Shown: positions 15,879 through 25,100 of the stretch, piece by piece
Position numbering within the stretch: position 1 is the stretch's first letter
Layout: every line of letters starts with the position of its first letter
Assembly (NCBI GenBank): GCA_964593455.1
Contig: CAZQHK010000002.1
Location: 62,001-126,000 of the forward strand
Reading direction: 5' to 3'
DNA: 64,000 nt
Origin: CAZQHK01 sp964593455
GTDB taxonomy: Bacteria > Muiribacteriota > CAYSPT01
The notes under the pieces: generated by a model
Seen by the model: the letters and a program-made list of their open reading frames with translations, nothing else
What the model was told of the DNA's origin: nothing
The model's database searches: none
Program-made: the position numbers and the translations under genes

Positions 15879-16652
15879 TCAAAACTGGATTATGCAGGAG
15901 TTCGATTCTCGTTTAAAGGTCACCGAGAACCCGCAGAAATCACCGAGTTTTATCATCGCCTGCTCGCAGGGAACCTCGGTGAAGAATACTGTTATTGTCT
16001 TTTTCTCACCCTGGAAAGCTTCGTTGTCGGACGACATTTTCAGATCGATCTCCGCCTGTTCGCAAATGCTCTGCAATACTTCCTCCAGGGGCTTATCTTT
16101 AGCCATAACGGAAATCGGGCTGACATTAACCCAACCGGTCGGGTTTGCCTGCTCCAGCGTACAGGAGATTTTCGGTCCCGGCTGATCTTCCGTCGCCAGA
16201 TCGACCAGGGTTAATTCCTTACCCACCTCTAGGATGTGGCCGCCGTTATAATTTCCCTTGGCCACCGATACCCATTTATCCTCAACCGGACTTAAACGGT
16301 TGAGATCGATGATGAACTTGAGCTGGAAACGCGCTTCGGTATACTCGGTAAGCGTGACCTGAATATCATAGCCGATCAAATGGTCTTCAATCTCGTCCTT
16401 ATTTCCTATCAGCACCTGCGAGCCTAAAGTAACAATGGCTTCCTGCCTGGACATGGCCATTATTTTTGGCGTACTCAAAGTTTTTCCATCCTCCTCGATG
16501 CGAAAGCCGAGCAGAACCTGGTGACGTTGTTCCCAAAGTGGAGTCTCCACCTGAATGAACTCCGACTCTTCACTATCCTGGGCAGACAGCGGGGACCCCA
16601 AAAACGCTGCCAGAATCAAACCACCGATGATAAACCACATCACCTTTTTCAT
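15879..16652 (-). CDS. Exported protein with secretin-like and STN-like segments
   Basis: This is a 257-residue exported protein. The start is ATG 16652 (AAAGGAAG upstream), which places the signal peptide MKKVMWFIIGGLILAAFLGS at the N-terminus with a likely cut after SPLSA. Residues ~35-140 carry LSTPKIMAMSRQEAIVTLGS, reminiscent of the core strand region of secretins (L-TP-I-----A-I-VG). Residues ~185-257 (DKPLEEVLQSICEQAEIDLK...ITVFFTEVPCEQAMIKLGDF) look like an STN/secretin N-terminal fold. The order is the reverse of a normal secretin and there is no barrel, so this is not a secretin itself. A periplasmic role is likely; function unknown. Confidence 0.55.
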   Translation of the reverse strand: MKKVMWFIIGGLILAAFLGSPLSAQDSEESEFIQVETPLWEQRHQVLLGFRIEEDGKTLSTPKIMAMSRQEAIVTLGSQVLIGNKDEIEDHLIGYDIQVTLTEYTEARFQLKFIIDLNRLSPVEDKWVSVAKGNYNGGHILEVGKELTLVDLATEDQPGPKISCTLEQANPTGWVNVSPISVMAKDKPLEEVLQSICEQAEIDLKMSSDNEAFQGEKKTITVFFTEVPCEQAMIKLGDFCGFSVTFKRESNSCIIQF

Positions 16653-16725
16653 ATTTTCTCTTCCTTTCGTAGTACGAATACAGGAAAACTGAACGAAGCT
16701 GCGATAACCAAAGCCGCATGGATAA

Positions 16726-16980
16726 TTACTTACTGAGTTTCTCCGCAAGAGCAACGGGATTAACGTATGATTGGAGAAGGCCGCAATCCGGACAGGCATA
16801 GGTGGTGACCGGAAGAGCTTTCCCCCAGCCGGAACCCAAGCCAAGGATCTCATCCTTCGGAATCCCCGGTAGCCAGGCTTCCTGGCACACCGACGGCACT
16901 ACCCCCGGATCATTGACATCTCGGCGGCGTCCGGCAACCATATCAACTCCGCACAAAGGACATTTTTTCCTTTTAAGCAT
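16726..16980 (-). CDS. Small zinc-ribbon protein
   Basis: This 84-residue protein has two Cys pairs, CPLCG (residues 8-12) and CPDCG (~63-67), that would form a zinc ribbon. Between them lies a short non-conserved loop including VCQEAWLPGIP, and the C-terminus is a short helix (ALAEKLSK). Proteins of this kind are common and mostly unassigned. AAGGAG lies ten bases before the ATG. The exported secretin-like gene follows 73 bases downstream on the same strand. Function unknown. Confidence 0.65.
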   Translation of the reverse strand: MLKRKKCPLCGVDMVAGRRRDVNDPGVVPSVCQEAWLPGIPKDEILGLGSGWGKALPVTTYACPDCGLLQSYVNPVALAEKLSK

Positions 16981-17054
16981 ATTTTCACCGCTCCTTCAAA
17001 ACACCCCACTGATACATTGTATATTACATCATTTCAAACAACAAGACTACTATT

Positions 17055-17135
17055 AACCTTACTCCGCCACCGACAACTACACCCCCGTTAAGCGAGGCGC
17101 TTTCGCGAAGCGAACAGCCGAGCGAAGGAAAGACA
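17055..17135. repeat. Intergenic repeat copy a (pairs with 17189-17278)
   Basis: Starts AACCTTACTCCGCCACC, passes CCCCCGTTAAGC and TTTCGCGAAGC, and ends with CAGCCGAGCGAAGGAAAGAC. The second copy follows 54 bases later. No open frame of merit crosses it. Confidence 0.65.
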
Positions 17136-17188
17136 TCATCTAACGAACCTGCTTGAAGTGAAATTGTGAGATTGAGAGGAGTAACAAC

Positions 17189-17278
17189 AACCCTGCTCCA
17201 CCACCCAACCTACAACCAAACCCTCGTTAAGCTCAGCTCGCACCTTTGCGAAGCAAACAGCCGAGCGAAGGAAAGACA
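17189..17278. repeat. Intergenic repeat copy b, diverged direct repeat of 17055-17135
   Basis: AACCCTGCTCCACCACC, then ACCCTCGTTAAGC, TTTGCGAAGC and the same 20-base end CAGCCGAGCGAAGGAAAGAC. Together with copy a it fills most of the 550-base gap 16981-17534. The rest of the gap (17324-17534) shows nothing I can name. Confidence 0.65.
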
Positions 17279-17298
17279 CTTGTACCAGTATCCATATA

Positions 17299-17323
17299 AG
17301 GCGGAGCATCTTCTCATGAGCCT
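17299..17323 (+). repeat. 25-base motif with an inverted copy at 53235-53259
   Basis: AGGCGGAGCATCTTC followed by TCATGAGCCT; the reverse complement, with two changes, is found 36 kb away next to another ACCCTGCTC element. Confidence 0.6.
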
Positions 17324-17534
17324 ACGACTTACCGGATTACCACACACAGAGGAATGAAGTGTCTTTATCATTGCAACTGTTCCGTAAACAAGGAAGTTTG
17401 TCATTGCTGTGTAATGAGGCTTACAACTGTCCAACTCGTAGACTTATCCTCGAAAGTAATGACAAACTTCCGGATATCAAACAAATCTAATCAAAATACA
17501 CTCGATATTTCTGTGGTTACCGGAAAACAAAGTC

Positions 17535-19274
17535 TCAAGAGGAGCTTGCGGAGGCCGCTGTTTTTTTAATTTCTTCCAACAGTCTTACCGCTTCAGTCGC
17601 CTCCGGCACGCCGGCCTGCAGGATCTTCTCCACCTCTACTGAGGCCTCTTTGAGGTACCTGAGATTGCCGCTTTTCCTGGCCAGGCCAAGTAACGTGTGG
17701 GCCCTGGTAAGCCGGAGATCGTACCGGTTCGGCTCCAGGCGGAGCACTTTTCCCAGCAGGTGGGGAACCTTGTCCTGTTTCCCCACACGCCGGCAGAAAT
17801 CCGCCCAGCGTTCGAACAGGAGAGGGTGATCGGGGATTATCCGGGACAGTTTCCGGTAGCAGTCCTCCGCCGGCGCATACCGTTCCAGATGCTCAAGCGC
17901 AAGTGCTTTGTTGAAAAGAGCGTCAACCTGGTCGGGAACCCTGGCAAACACTTTATCAAACAGGTTGACGGCTTCTTGAAACCGGCCCTGCCGCATCCGG
18001 AGCCCGCCCAGGTTCATCAGTATAACCGGTTCCTCCTGGTTGAGATTGTACGCTTCCAAAAACTCTTTTTCCCCCGATTCGGTCTCACCCAGGTTCATGT
18101 GAATCAAACCGAGCTTGAGATGGGGTTCCCAGGCTGTGGAGTTATTCTCTGCCGCTTCCCGGTACTTACTTAGTGCTTCGTGAAATTTTCCCGAGTCGAA
18201 CAACATGTCCCCCAGATCCAGGATTATCTTCCAGGCAAGTGTTCCGGCGCACTTAGAGAGACGGGTCAGTGTCTCCACGGGAGTCTGCTTATCTCCCTGT
18301 GTCCACCGGCTAAGCGCGCGTTTCCAGGGAGCCATGATCTCTCGAATATGCCGGTTATCCTTCATGTCAGAGTAAGCATCGAGTTGACCACGAGGAGCCT
18401 TGATGATCTGCCGGTAAAGCTCTATTGCCTCGTTAAGTTCTCCGGAGAGCCGTTTAGCCTCGGCTTTGAGGAACTGCGCCTCACAGAAACCGGGCACAAT
18501 CTCCAAAGCTCGGTCAAAACACGGCAAGGCTGTTTCCAACTCCCCGTTTTTCAAGTACATGTAGCCAAGCATCAGGTACGACTTTGCCCGATATTTGGCG
18601 TTCTCAGCTCTCTCGGCAGCCATCTCCAGCTGGCGCATTCCTTCGTCATACCGATCAAGCAGGAAATAAAGTGATCCGAGATGGAAACGGAAATGGTGGG
18701 CTTCCGGGTTAAGTTCCAATTCTTTCTCCAGCAAGGTGGCCGACCGGAGGTATTTGCTCGTTTTGCGGCTGTACCCTTTCATGTACCCGTAGTGACGAAT
18801 CCGGATATCAGTGCACTGGATACGGTCTTCCGGGAGATTCGGCTGGTTATGGACGCGGCCTTCATACCGTATTCCCAGCCCATTCCTGAACAGCCTGAGG
18901 TTGTAGTGTTGACTGGATACCGTTCCTTCTTCATCTTGAAGCTGTAGATTGAGGAAGTAGTATCCGTCGTAATCCGTGCGGTCAAGAAGGGTCCGGATAG
19001 CGGGATGATCTTCTTCCGGTATGGCCTCGTCGGCATCCAGGATCAATATCCAGTCCTTGGTGGCATACTTCAGGGATATGTTCCGGGATTCACTGAAACT
19101 GCCCTGCCACGGATGGTTGAATACGCGAGCGCCGAAACGCTCCGCCACTTCAACCGTCCGATCATTTGAGCCGGTATCGACGACGATGATCTCATCGACG
19201 AGGTCTTTGACTGAAGCGAGTGCCCTGGAAAGATTATCCTCTTCGTCGCGGACAATCATACACAGGGATATCAT
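17535..19274 (-). CDS. Family 2 glycosyltransferase with C-terminal TPR repeats
   Basis: This 579-residue protein has an N-terminal GT-A glycosyltransferase domain (1-~230): ISLCMIVRDEEDNL at the start, VVDTGSNDRT, and the metal-binding DADEAIPEED near residue 80. From ~190 onward it is a chain of tetratricopeptide repeats (for example LGLIHMNLGETESGEKEFLE, ALALEHLERYAPAEDCYRKL). Proteins of this design transfer sugars to proteins or glycans, with TPRs holding the substrate. It starts 6 bases after the fliS stop in the flagellin-cap cluster, so flagellin or another flagellar protein is the likely acceptor; that is inference from position. Confidence 0.8.
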   Translation of the reverse strand: MISLCMIVRDEEDNLSRALASVKDLVDEIIVVDTGSNDRTVEVAERFGARVFNHPWQGSFSESRNISLKYATKDWILILDADEAIPEEDHPAIRTLLDRTDYDGYYFLNLQLQDEEGTVSSQHYNLRLFRNGLGIRYEGRVHNQPNLPEDRIQCTDIRIRHYGYMKGYSRKTSKYLRSATLLEKELELNPEAHHFRFHLGSLYFLLDRYDEGMRQLEMAAERAENAKYRAKSYLMLGYMYLKNGELETALPCFDRALEIVPGFCEAQFLKAEAKRLSGELNEAIELYRQIIKAPRGQLDAYSDMKDNRHIREIMAPWKRALSRWTQGDKQTPVETLTRLSKCAGTLAWKIILDLGDMLFDSGKFHEALSKYREAAENNSTAWEPHLKLGLIHMNLGETESGEKEFLEAYNLNQEEPVILMNLGGLRMRQGRFQEAVNLFDKVFARVPDQVDALFNKALALEHLERYAPAEDCYRKLSRIIPDHPLLFERWADFCRRVGKQDKVPHLLGKVLRLEPNRYDLRLTRAHTLLGLARKSGNLRYLKEASVEVEKILQAGVPEATEAVRLLEEIKKTAASASSS

Positions 19275-19280
19275 GATAGG

Positions 19281-19739
19281 CTATCCGACGAAATCAAAAC
19301 CTCGCGGCTCGGTAGAACCATCAGGGGTAGTGCCGGCAGGAGCAGGAGATATCTGGGCACCTTTCAAGGAAACTTCCTGGATAGCGCGTTCCCATACCTC
19401 TCGAAGGCTGATGAGCATCTCCAGCACTTCTTCCATGGGCACTTTGTCTTTTTTAATATTGGCTTCGACCAGTTTGTCGTACATGTACTGGTAGAGCGAA
19501 TAGAGGTTCTGCGCTATCTCACCCACATCCATATTGAGCGAGATCATGAGCTCGGTAAAAATTCTCTGGACCTTGATCAGGTTGTTGTTGACCACATCAA
19601 ACTTTTTGTCTTCAAGTCCTACCATGGCGATGTTCAGGAACTTAATGGCCCCATCATACAGCATCAGGATAAGCTTCTCCTGGCTGACGGTCTTTACCTG
19701 CATTTCTTTGTATCTTTTTGTTTTGTCTTCTTGATTCAT
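19281..19739 (-). CDS. fliS: Flagellin export chaperone FliS
   Basis: This 152-residue protein binds the C-terminal helix of flagellin in the cytoplasm and keeps it export-competent. The FliS helical bundle is evident: YKEMQVKTVSQEKLILMLYDGAIKFL, then VQRIFTELMISLNMD, then NLYSLYQYMYDKLVEANIKK. The Pro/Gly-rich tail (SPAPAGTTPDGSTEPRG) is longer than usual. The start is taken as ATG 19739, which gives the normal family length; an upstream extension would overlap the Maf gene, though AAAGGAGGTC lies 17-21 bases before this ATG. It sits between the Maf and TPR-glycosyltransferase genes, downstream of fliD, as in many flagellar operons. Confidence 0.9.
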   Translation of the reverse strand: MNQEDKTKRYKEMQVKTVSQEKLILMLYDGAIKFLNIAMVGLEDKKFDVVNNNLIKVQRIFTELMISLNMDVGEIAQNLYSLYQYMYDKLVEANIKKDKVPMEEVLEMLISLREVWERAIQEVSLKGAQISPAPAGTTPDGSTEPRGFDFVG

Positions 19740-19807
19740 GGTAAGACCTGCCGGCAGACCTCCTTTGATGGGCGGTTCATTCATTGTACCATGTCGACTT
19801 TGCTGCA

Positions 19808-21514
19808 TCAAGTTCTGTGAATACAAGGGCAGCCTCCTTCCAGAGCGGCCAGAGCGTCATCCACGACTCTGCGGCCATCTTCAAGTCCCTGACGCAACAT
19901 TGACAGATGCTGTTCGGTGGCCGTCCCTGAAGCCAGAGGGCCATCCAGGAACAACCTGACTGCAGCACCCAACATGAATTCTACCACCGGATGCGTCACT
20001 GCTTCTCGCAGGGACACTCCGGAATCAGGAACTTCAGTACGTATTTCATTTATAATTGTATCGATCGCACGAGCGCATTTATTAAGCCCCATCACCAACT
20101 TTTTTCTTCTTGAGACCTTTGACTCCCGGTAAAGCTGTTCGATCATCTCAGCCGGGTCCGACGTCAACCGAGGAAACCGGGTCCCCAGAGAAGCTGCGTT
20201 TACCGACGTGACCCCCCGGCCGGACAGTATACCTTCACCGCTGGCGTTCATTACCGTTCTTCCCGATTGCTCGATCATGGTCACCAGGTAGTCCCGGTAG
20301 GCAGCCATCTTGACCGCCGAGGGAACGGAATACCCGTTAATATCCGTATCCCATTTGAATCCGCTCTTCAACACGGTATCGAGATTCTTCTTCTCCAGGG
20401 TTTTAAACCGGTCGAGTTCATTGCTCCAGGCTTCCTCGACCCCCTGTCCCCGGGCATAGATTTTCCAACGTGGGTACGAGCAGTCCTGACCGAAAAACAC
20501 GATCGGATCGGCCCCCAGTTTGACCGTGAGATCGAAGGCCAAACTGGCCACACTGCCCCACCCTTCCAGCGTTCCCGACCTGATCCCCATCCATTCCAGC
20601 CACATCACCGCCGGAAGAGGGACATGGGACATGAAAACCGGGCCGGTGAAACCGGTGAACACGCCGGGATCGACTGACGGGACTACCGCCAGCGCCGTTC
20701 CATCTATCTGTCCCTGGCCGCTGAACTTCCTGACATTGCCGGGGTTCTCATCGGCAGCGACCACCAGATGAGGTTTAATGCCATGTCCAAGCAGGGGTTT
20801 CAAGGCACCGTCCACCGCGACAATAAGCATACGGCCGGAAAGCTCTTTGAGGTAGTCCACGGACCGGTCGAGAGATGGACCCGCGGACACCACCGCCGCC
20901 GGGACCCCTTTGAATAAACCAAACAGCTCCTTGATTCCCGGTTTTCCGGCTACCTGCCCGATATTGCGGGCGACATTCATAAATCCCCTCATACCTTGCA
21001 AAAATCCGGTCATCAGGTTCATTCCCTCATACAGCATGAGCTTGTAGACGGCCGACACCATTTTATCCATTCTCCGGGGATCGAGCCGCTGATAACCGGG
21101 ATTGGTAAGTACACGTATCATGGAGGGAGACGTTCCATTTAAAAACGAACGTGCCGAGTCGATCAAATCATCACTGCCGCCCACACGAGTCACTGGCCGA
21201 GAGTGAAGGAATTCCCGTTGATTCACGTACGGTTTTAACTGCTCATACAGCTCGGGGATCGGCTCCAGGACGAGAACGGATACGGTGCCTGCCTCGCTGC
21301 ACTGTTGATCCAAGGCTTCCAGCACATATCCGAGACCGGCGCCACAGACCACAACCCGGCAACCTGGAACGATCTTGCAGGACTCAACCTGCTTACGGGC
21401 TTCAGCCAGAGGATCATAAAGGCTGTGGATCATTATCGGGCGACCGGACAGGGAAACCCGGGCAGTGGGAGTACCTCGCCGTGACTGGATCACTTCAACA
21501 TTCAGCTCTGACAC
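19808..21514 (-). CDS. Motility accessory factor (Maf/DUF115) flagellin glycosyltransferase
   Basis: This is a 568-residue Maf family protein. The central MAF_flag10/DUF115 Rossmann-like domain is plain: VPAAVVSAGPSLD at ~204-216, VAVDGALKPLLGHGIKPHLVVAADENP, and DPIVFFGQDCSY. Known Maf proteins transfer pseudaminic or legionaminic acid from the CMP-sugar onto Ser/Thr of flagellin. The pseudaminic acid operon 8 kb away supplies the matching donor. The N-terminal ~190 residues match the usual Maf N-domain (GCRVVVCGAGLGYVLEAL). It is the glycosyl transfer step of this cluster with good confidence; exact sugar and acceptor are inferred. Confidence 0.88.
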   Translation of the reverse strand: MSELNVEVIQSRRGTPTARVSLSGRPIMIHSLYDPLAEARKQVESCKIVPGCRVVVCGAGLGYVLEALDQQCSEAGTVSVLVLEPIPELYEQLKPYVNQREFLHSRPVTRVGGSDDLIDSARSFLNGTSPSMIRVLTNPGYQRLDPRRMDKMVSAVYKLMLYEGMNLMTGFLQGMRGFMNVARNIGQVAGKPGIKELFGLFKGVPAAVVSAGPSLDRSVDYLKELSGRMLIVAVDGALKPLLGHGIKPHLVVAADENPGNVRKFSGQGQIDGTALAVVPSVDPGVFTGFTGPVFMSHVPLPAVMWLEWMGIRSGTLEGWGSVASLAFDLTVKLGADPIVFFGQDCSYPRWKIYARGQGVEEAWSNELDRFKTLEKKNLDTVLKSGFKWDTDINGYSVPSAVKMAAYRDYLVTMIEQSGRTVMNASGEGILSGRGVTSVNAASLGTRFPRLTSDPAEMIEQLYRESKVSRRKKLVMGLNKCARAIDTIINEIRTEVPDSGVSLREAVTHPVVEFMLGAAVRLFLDGPLASGTATEQHLSMLRQGLEDGRRVVDDALAALEGGCPCIHRT

Positions 21515-21570
21515 TGCCTGGCCTCGCTTTACTTGTTATTTTTTTGCTGAGAAGATAGAAAATTCAATCT

Positions 21571-22047
21571 CTAGTGGCAAGGACGCTTCGCTTCAAATAT
21601 CAGGGTAGGAGCCAGATCTTGCCAGAACGATATTTCTTCTCTCAATTCATATTCCAGCAGGTCGGCAAAAAGGATATAATCACCTGTTTCCAGGGAATCC
21701 ATGATTTCGCAGCAAAGGTGGAGAAAGCGTTCCCGCCTGACCTGCGCGCTGGAGTCGTTGTTTGAAAATCCATCCAAGTCAAGACCCAGCACCGCATCCA
21801 GGCTGTCGCATACCAGGCTCATCCATCTGAGATCGTTGGTCAGGGCGGAGAAACGCGCCATAGCTTCCTGCTCTTGTTGTACCCGCAGCATATCCACAAC
21901 TTCCGCCAGAGCTTCGTCCATCTGCACGGCAAACTCCGGCAACAACTCGAGGGCGGATATGGCCAACTGCCGGAAGTCTTGCTCCGGTTGGCAGTCCTCT
22001 ACCTGATTGTGAGATGATGTCGCGGTCACCTCATGGATTTCTTCCAT
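21571..22047 (-). CDS. Unknown helical protein between fliD and maf
   Basis: This 158-residue, acidic, largely helical protein has no signal peptide and no motif that I recognise. Helices run at ~25-70 (QLAISALELLPEFAVQMDEA...LRVQQEQEAMARFSALTNDL) and ~85-150. The position between fliD and maf, in a run of same-strand flagellar genes with short gaps (77 and 56 bases), suggests a flagellar or glycosylation accessory. A FliT-type export chaperone for FliD is one possibility, given its size and helicity, but no sequence hallmark supports it. Confidence 0.6.
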   Translation of the reverse strand: MEEIHEVTATSSHNQVEDCQPEQDFRQLAISALELLPEFAVQMDEALAEVVDMLRVQQEQEAMARFSALTNDLRWMSLVCDSLDAVLGLDLDGFSNNDSSAQVRRERFLHLCCEIMDSLETGDYILFADLLEYELREEISFWQDLAPTLIFEAKRPCH

Positions 22048-22124
22048 CGGTATTCCATCCTTCCCGGCTTTGCGGCCGTACTGATTCCCGCTTAAAGTGT
22101 TCCACCGGAACGCTTATTTCGGGA

Positions 22125-25100
22125 TTATTTTTTCTTGTTCCCTGAACTGATACCGGACAGGGAATCGATCTGCGCCAAAAGATACTGGCTGTCAGCCTGC
22201 ATCTGGGAGAGCGTCGATTCCATCATGGTGAATTTTTCCCACAATGTGGCCTCCATGAGCTCCAGCGTGTAATCCATCTCTTCAATCCGTTTGGCGATAT
22301 CCTGTTTGTGAGACTCGAGGGATTTCACTTCGCTGTCGACGATACCGGTATTGGCTTCAGAAGCTCTTTTCAAAGCCACTTCGAGCCTGGATCCCAAACC
22401 CATGTCCGCCCCGTACTCCACATTGTGCTCGTAGTCGACGGATAAGCTGGTCACGGGAGCTTTTCCCAGCAACAGGGTACCGTTCCTGATGTCGATCCTG
22501 AACTCGCCTTCCGCCGGCTCCCGCGAACCATAAACCCGTGAGAGCGCCTGCCCGTCGACCACCACCTGGGCCATCGTGCCGGGAGAGATATTCTCTTCCT
22601 TCAAGGAGTATATAACGTTGGAGCCGTCGATGACGCCATCCGGCCGTTCATCCTCCACCCGGTTGGTGGTCTTGGTGAAAAGCTTGAGTACCGCTTCAGG
22701 ATCCTCCGTAAACTTATCCCTGAACTTATCTTCATCAAAAGAGAGTTTGCCGGACACGATCCACTCGATAGTGCTGCCGGCCGCGCCCGTGGAAATACCC
22801 AGGTCGCTCAGGTCATTGAAACGATCGTCGAGACCGGAGACCAGCGAACCCACCAGTTCACGCAGCGTGTCTTCGATACCAATCAGGGCCATGTTCGAGT
22901 TGAGCAACCCCACCTTCTTCTGGTCTTCATCATAAGGATTGAAGATGGTCTTCTCGGTCAACTTTTCCTTGAGATAGGAAATCGTCTCGTTGTAGGTGCT
23001 GATAAAACTCCGCACGGAGCTAACGGCGTAGTCGACATTGAGATCGGCATTGATCACTGTCGTGCCTTCACCGTTCAGGTTGAAGGTCAGACCGTTGAAT
23101 TTGTAGATGTTTGAAGTAGCGGTAAGTTCTGCCCCGTTCAGCCTGAACTTGGCGTCCTGCCCCATCTCGACCACACCGACATCGGATGAACCGGAATCCG
23201 CCAACATGACCGCCGAGAGAAAATTGCCCGACACCTCGGTCAGGGAGATGGACTTGTTGCCGGTATCAGCGGAGGTGAGCGACAGGGCGTTTCGTTCCCG
23301 GTCAAAAAACGCGGTGACTCCCACGTCGCTCTGGTTTATCTCCTGGATGATGCTGTTGATGGTGTCCACACCACTGCTCACCACGAAGGTGACCCCGTTG
23401 ATCCTGAACTCTGACCCGTCCTGTATATCTTCCCGGAAGTGAGCGTCCTGGAGTTTCTTGGTCGGGTCCGTGTGCCAGACATCTTCGGTGCTGATCTTGG
23501 CCTGGGTGAAAAAACCGCCGTCATCTTCTTCCAAATCCAGGCTTTCACCCGCTTTATTGCTCTGCAGCTGAAACCGGTCGATAACATTATCGTAGCTCAG
23601 GGTCACATCGAGCATGCTGTGGGTGTTTACCGCGTCCATAAAATCCTGGACGGTGGCGAAAGCCCCGAGATCGAAAGTAATACCGTTGATACTCATCAAC
23701 CCGGTAGGCTCCGCGGCAAACCCGGCCGCGGCGAATGATTGGGCCAGGTCGAGTGTCGCGGCTCCTTCGGCCACCTCGTCCTGGCTGGTGAGAGTGGCCT
23801 TGAGACCGGCGGCGTCCAGAAACCCACCGGATCCATTCTCTTCCAGGGTGAACATCTGGCCGTCCAGTGAATACGCGGAAAAGTTGTCGGTAACGCTATC
23901 GTACTCGATCTTGACGCTGACATCCTGAGAAGTGTTTACCGCATCCAGGAACGCCTGGACAGTTTGGGACGCCGACGTGTACTGGTCGGTCACGTCGATG
24001 CCGGCCGCCTGGAAGAAGCCGACGGTCCCCGACTCGGACAGGATCAGCCCCTCCCCTTTCTGGCTCGTCATGGTGAATGAATCGGCGACGGCATCGTAGC
24101 TCAAGTTGACTCCCAGGGCAGTGTCGGCATTGACCGCGTCGATGAATCCCTGCACGGTCTCATATCCGGATTCTTCTACCGGTGACGTGGTATCGATGTT
24201 GGCGGCGGTGAAAAACCCGGTGGTCCCGTCTTCGGTGATGGTGAAGCGTTCCCCCGAATCGCTGTTGATCAGGAAAGTGTCGGCATTGTAATCGTAGCTC
24301 ATGGTGACTTCGACGATGTCGCTGGAGTTGACCCGGGCAATGAAATCTTCCACCTTATCCTTGTTATCGACGTTAAAGGTCTCCGAATCGCCGTTGGCCA
24401 TGGTTATTGTGACATTGCCTCCATCGGTGGGCAGGACGGCAAACCCGGCCTGGTCCCATTTTTTGGTCACGTCGAGGTGTCCCGTGGAAGAAACTCCTGA
24501 AGCGCTCTGGTACGAGGTCGTCCCGTATGTCCTCTGCATGGTGTCCAGATCGAAGGTTCTCGACACGCCGCCGGTGGTGGTGATGGTGACGGCACCGGAA
24601 GCGTCCGGTCCCTGGGCAAACCCGGCGGAATCCCAGGTCGAGCCGAGTGTAATCCCGGCGCCGGAAGAGACCGCACCCGAACTCAAATATTGCGTTCTGC
24701 GGGCCGCCTGGCTCAGTGAGAAACTGGCCGACCGGCCGTCTTCCATGCGGACAGTGACATTTCGTGACGGATCGACGGTTCCGGAGAAACCGGCCGAGCT
24801 CCAGGCCGAACCGAGCGTAATCCCGCCACCTGAAGAGACACTATCCTGCCCCCGCACGAAGTAGTTGCTCTGTACTTTGGAAGCTTTGGCCAGTTGCTGG
24901 ACGTAGAGTTCATACGCGCCTTCCACCGCACCAGCGCCCGCCGTGGCGGTGGCCACCGAAGGCAGAGTCGAATAAACGTTGTAGGTCCCGAAAGTCGATT
25001 CTTGAGCCAGCGCTGACGCGGTACCCTGGAGCATCAGAAGTTTCGCGTTGGCTGTTTGGAGAAGTTCCTGCCGGTAGGTGGCGATCGTATGTTCTTCTAC

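Noticed and set aside
17041..17330. CRISPR array
   Set aside because: Only two diverged copies, unequal spacing, no short exact repeats and no cas genes.
17166..17357. 63-codon plus-strand frame in the repeat region
   Set aside because: It consists of the intergenic repeat itself, has no ribosome site and reads as low-information sequence.
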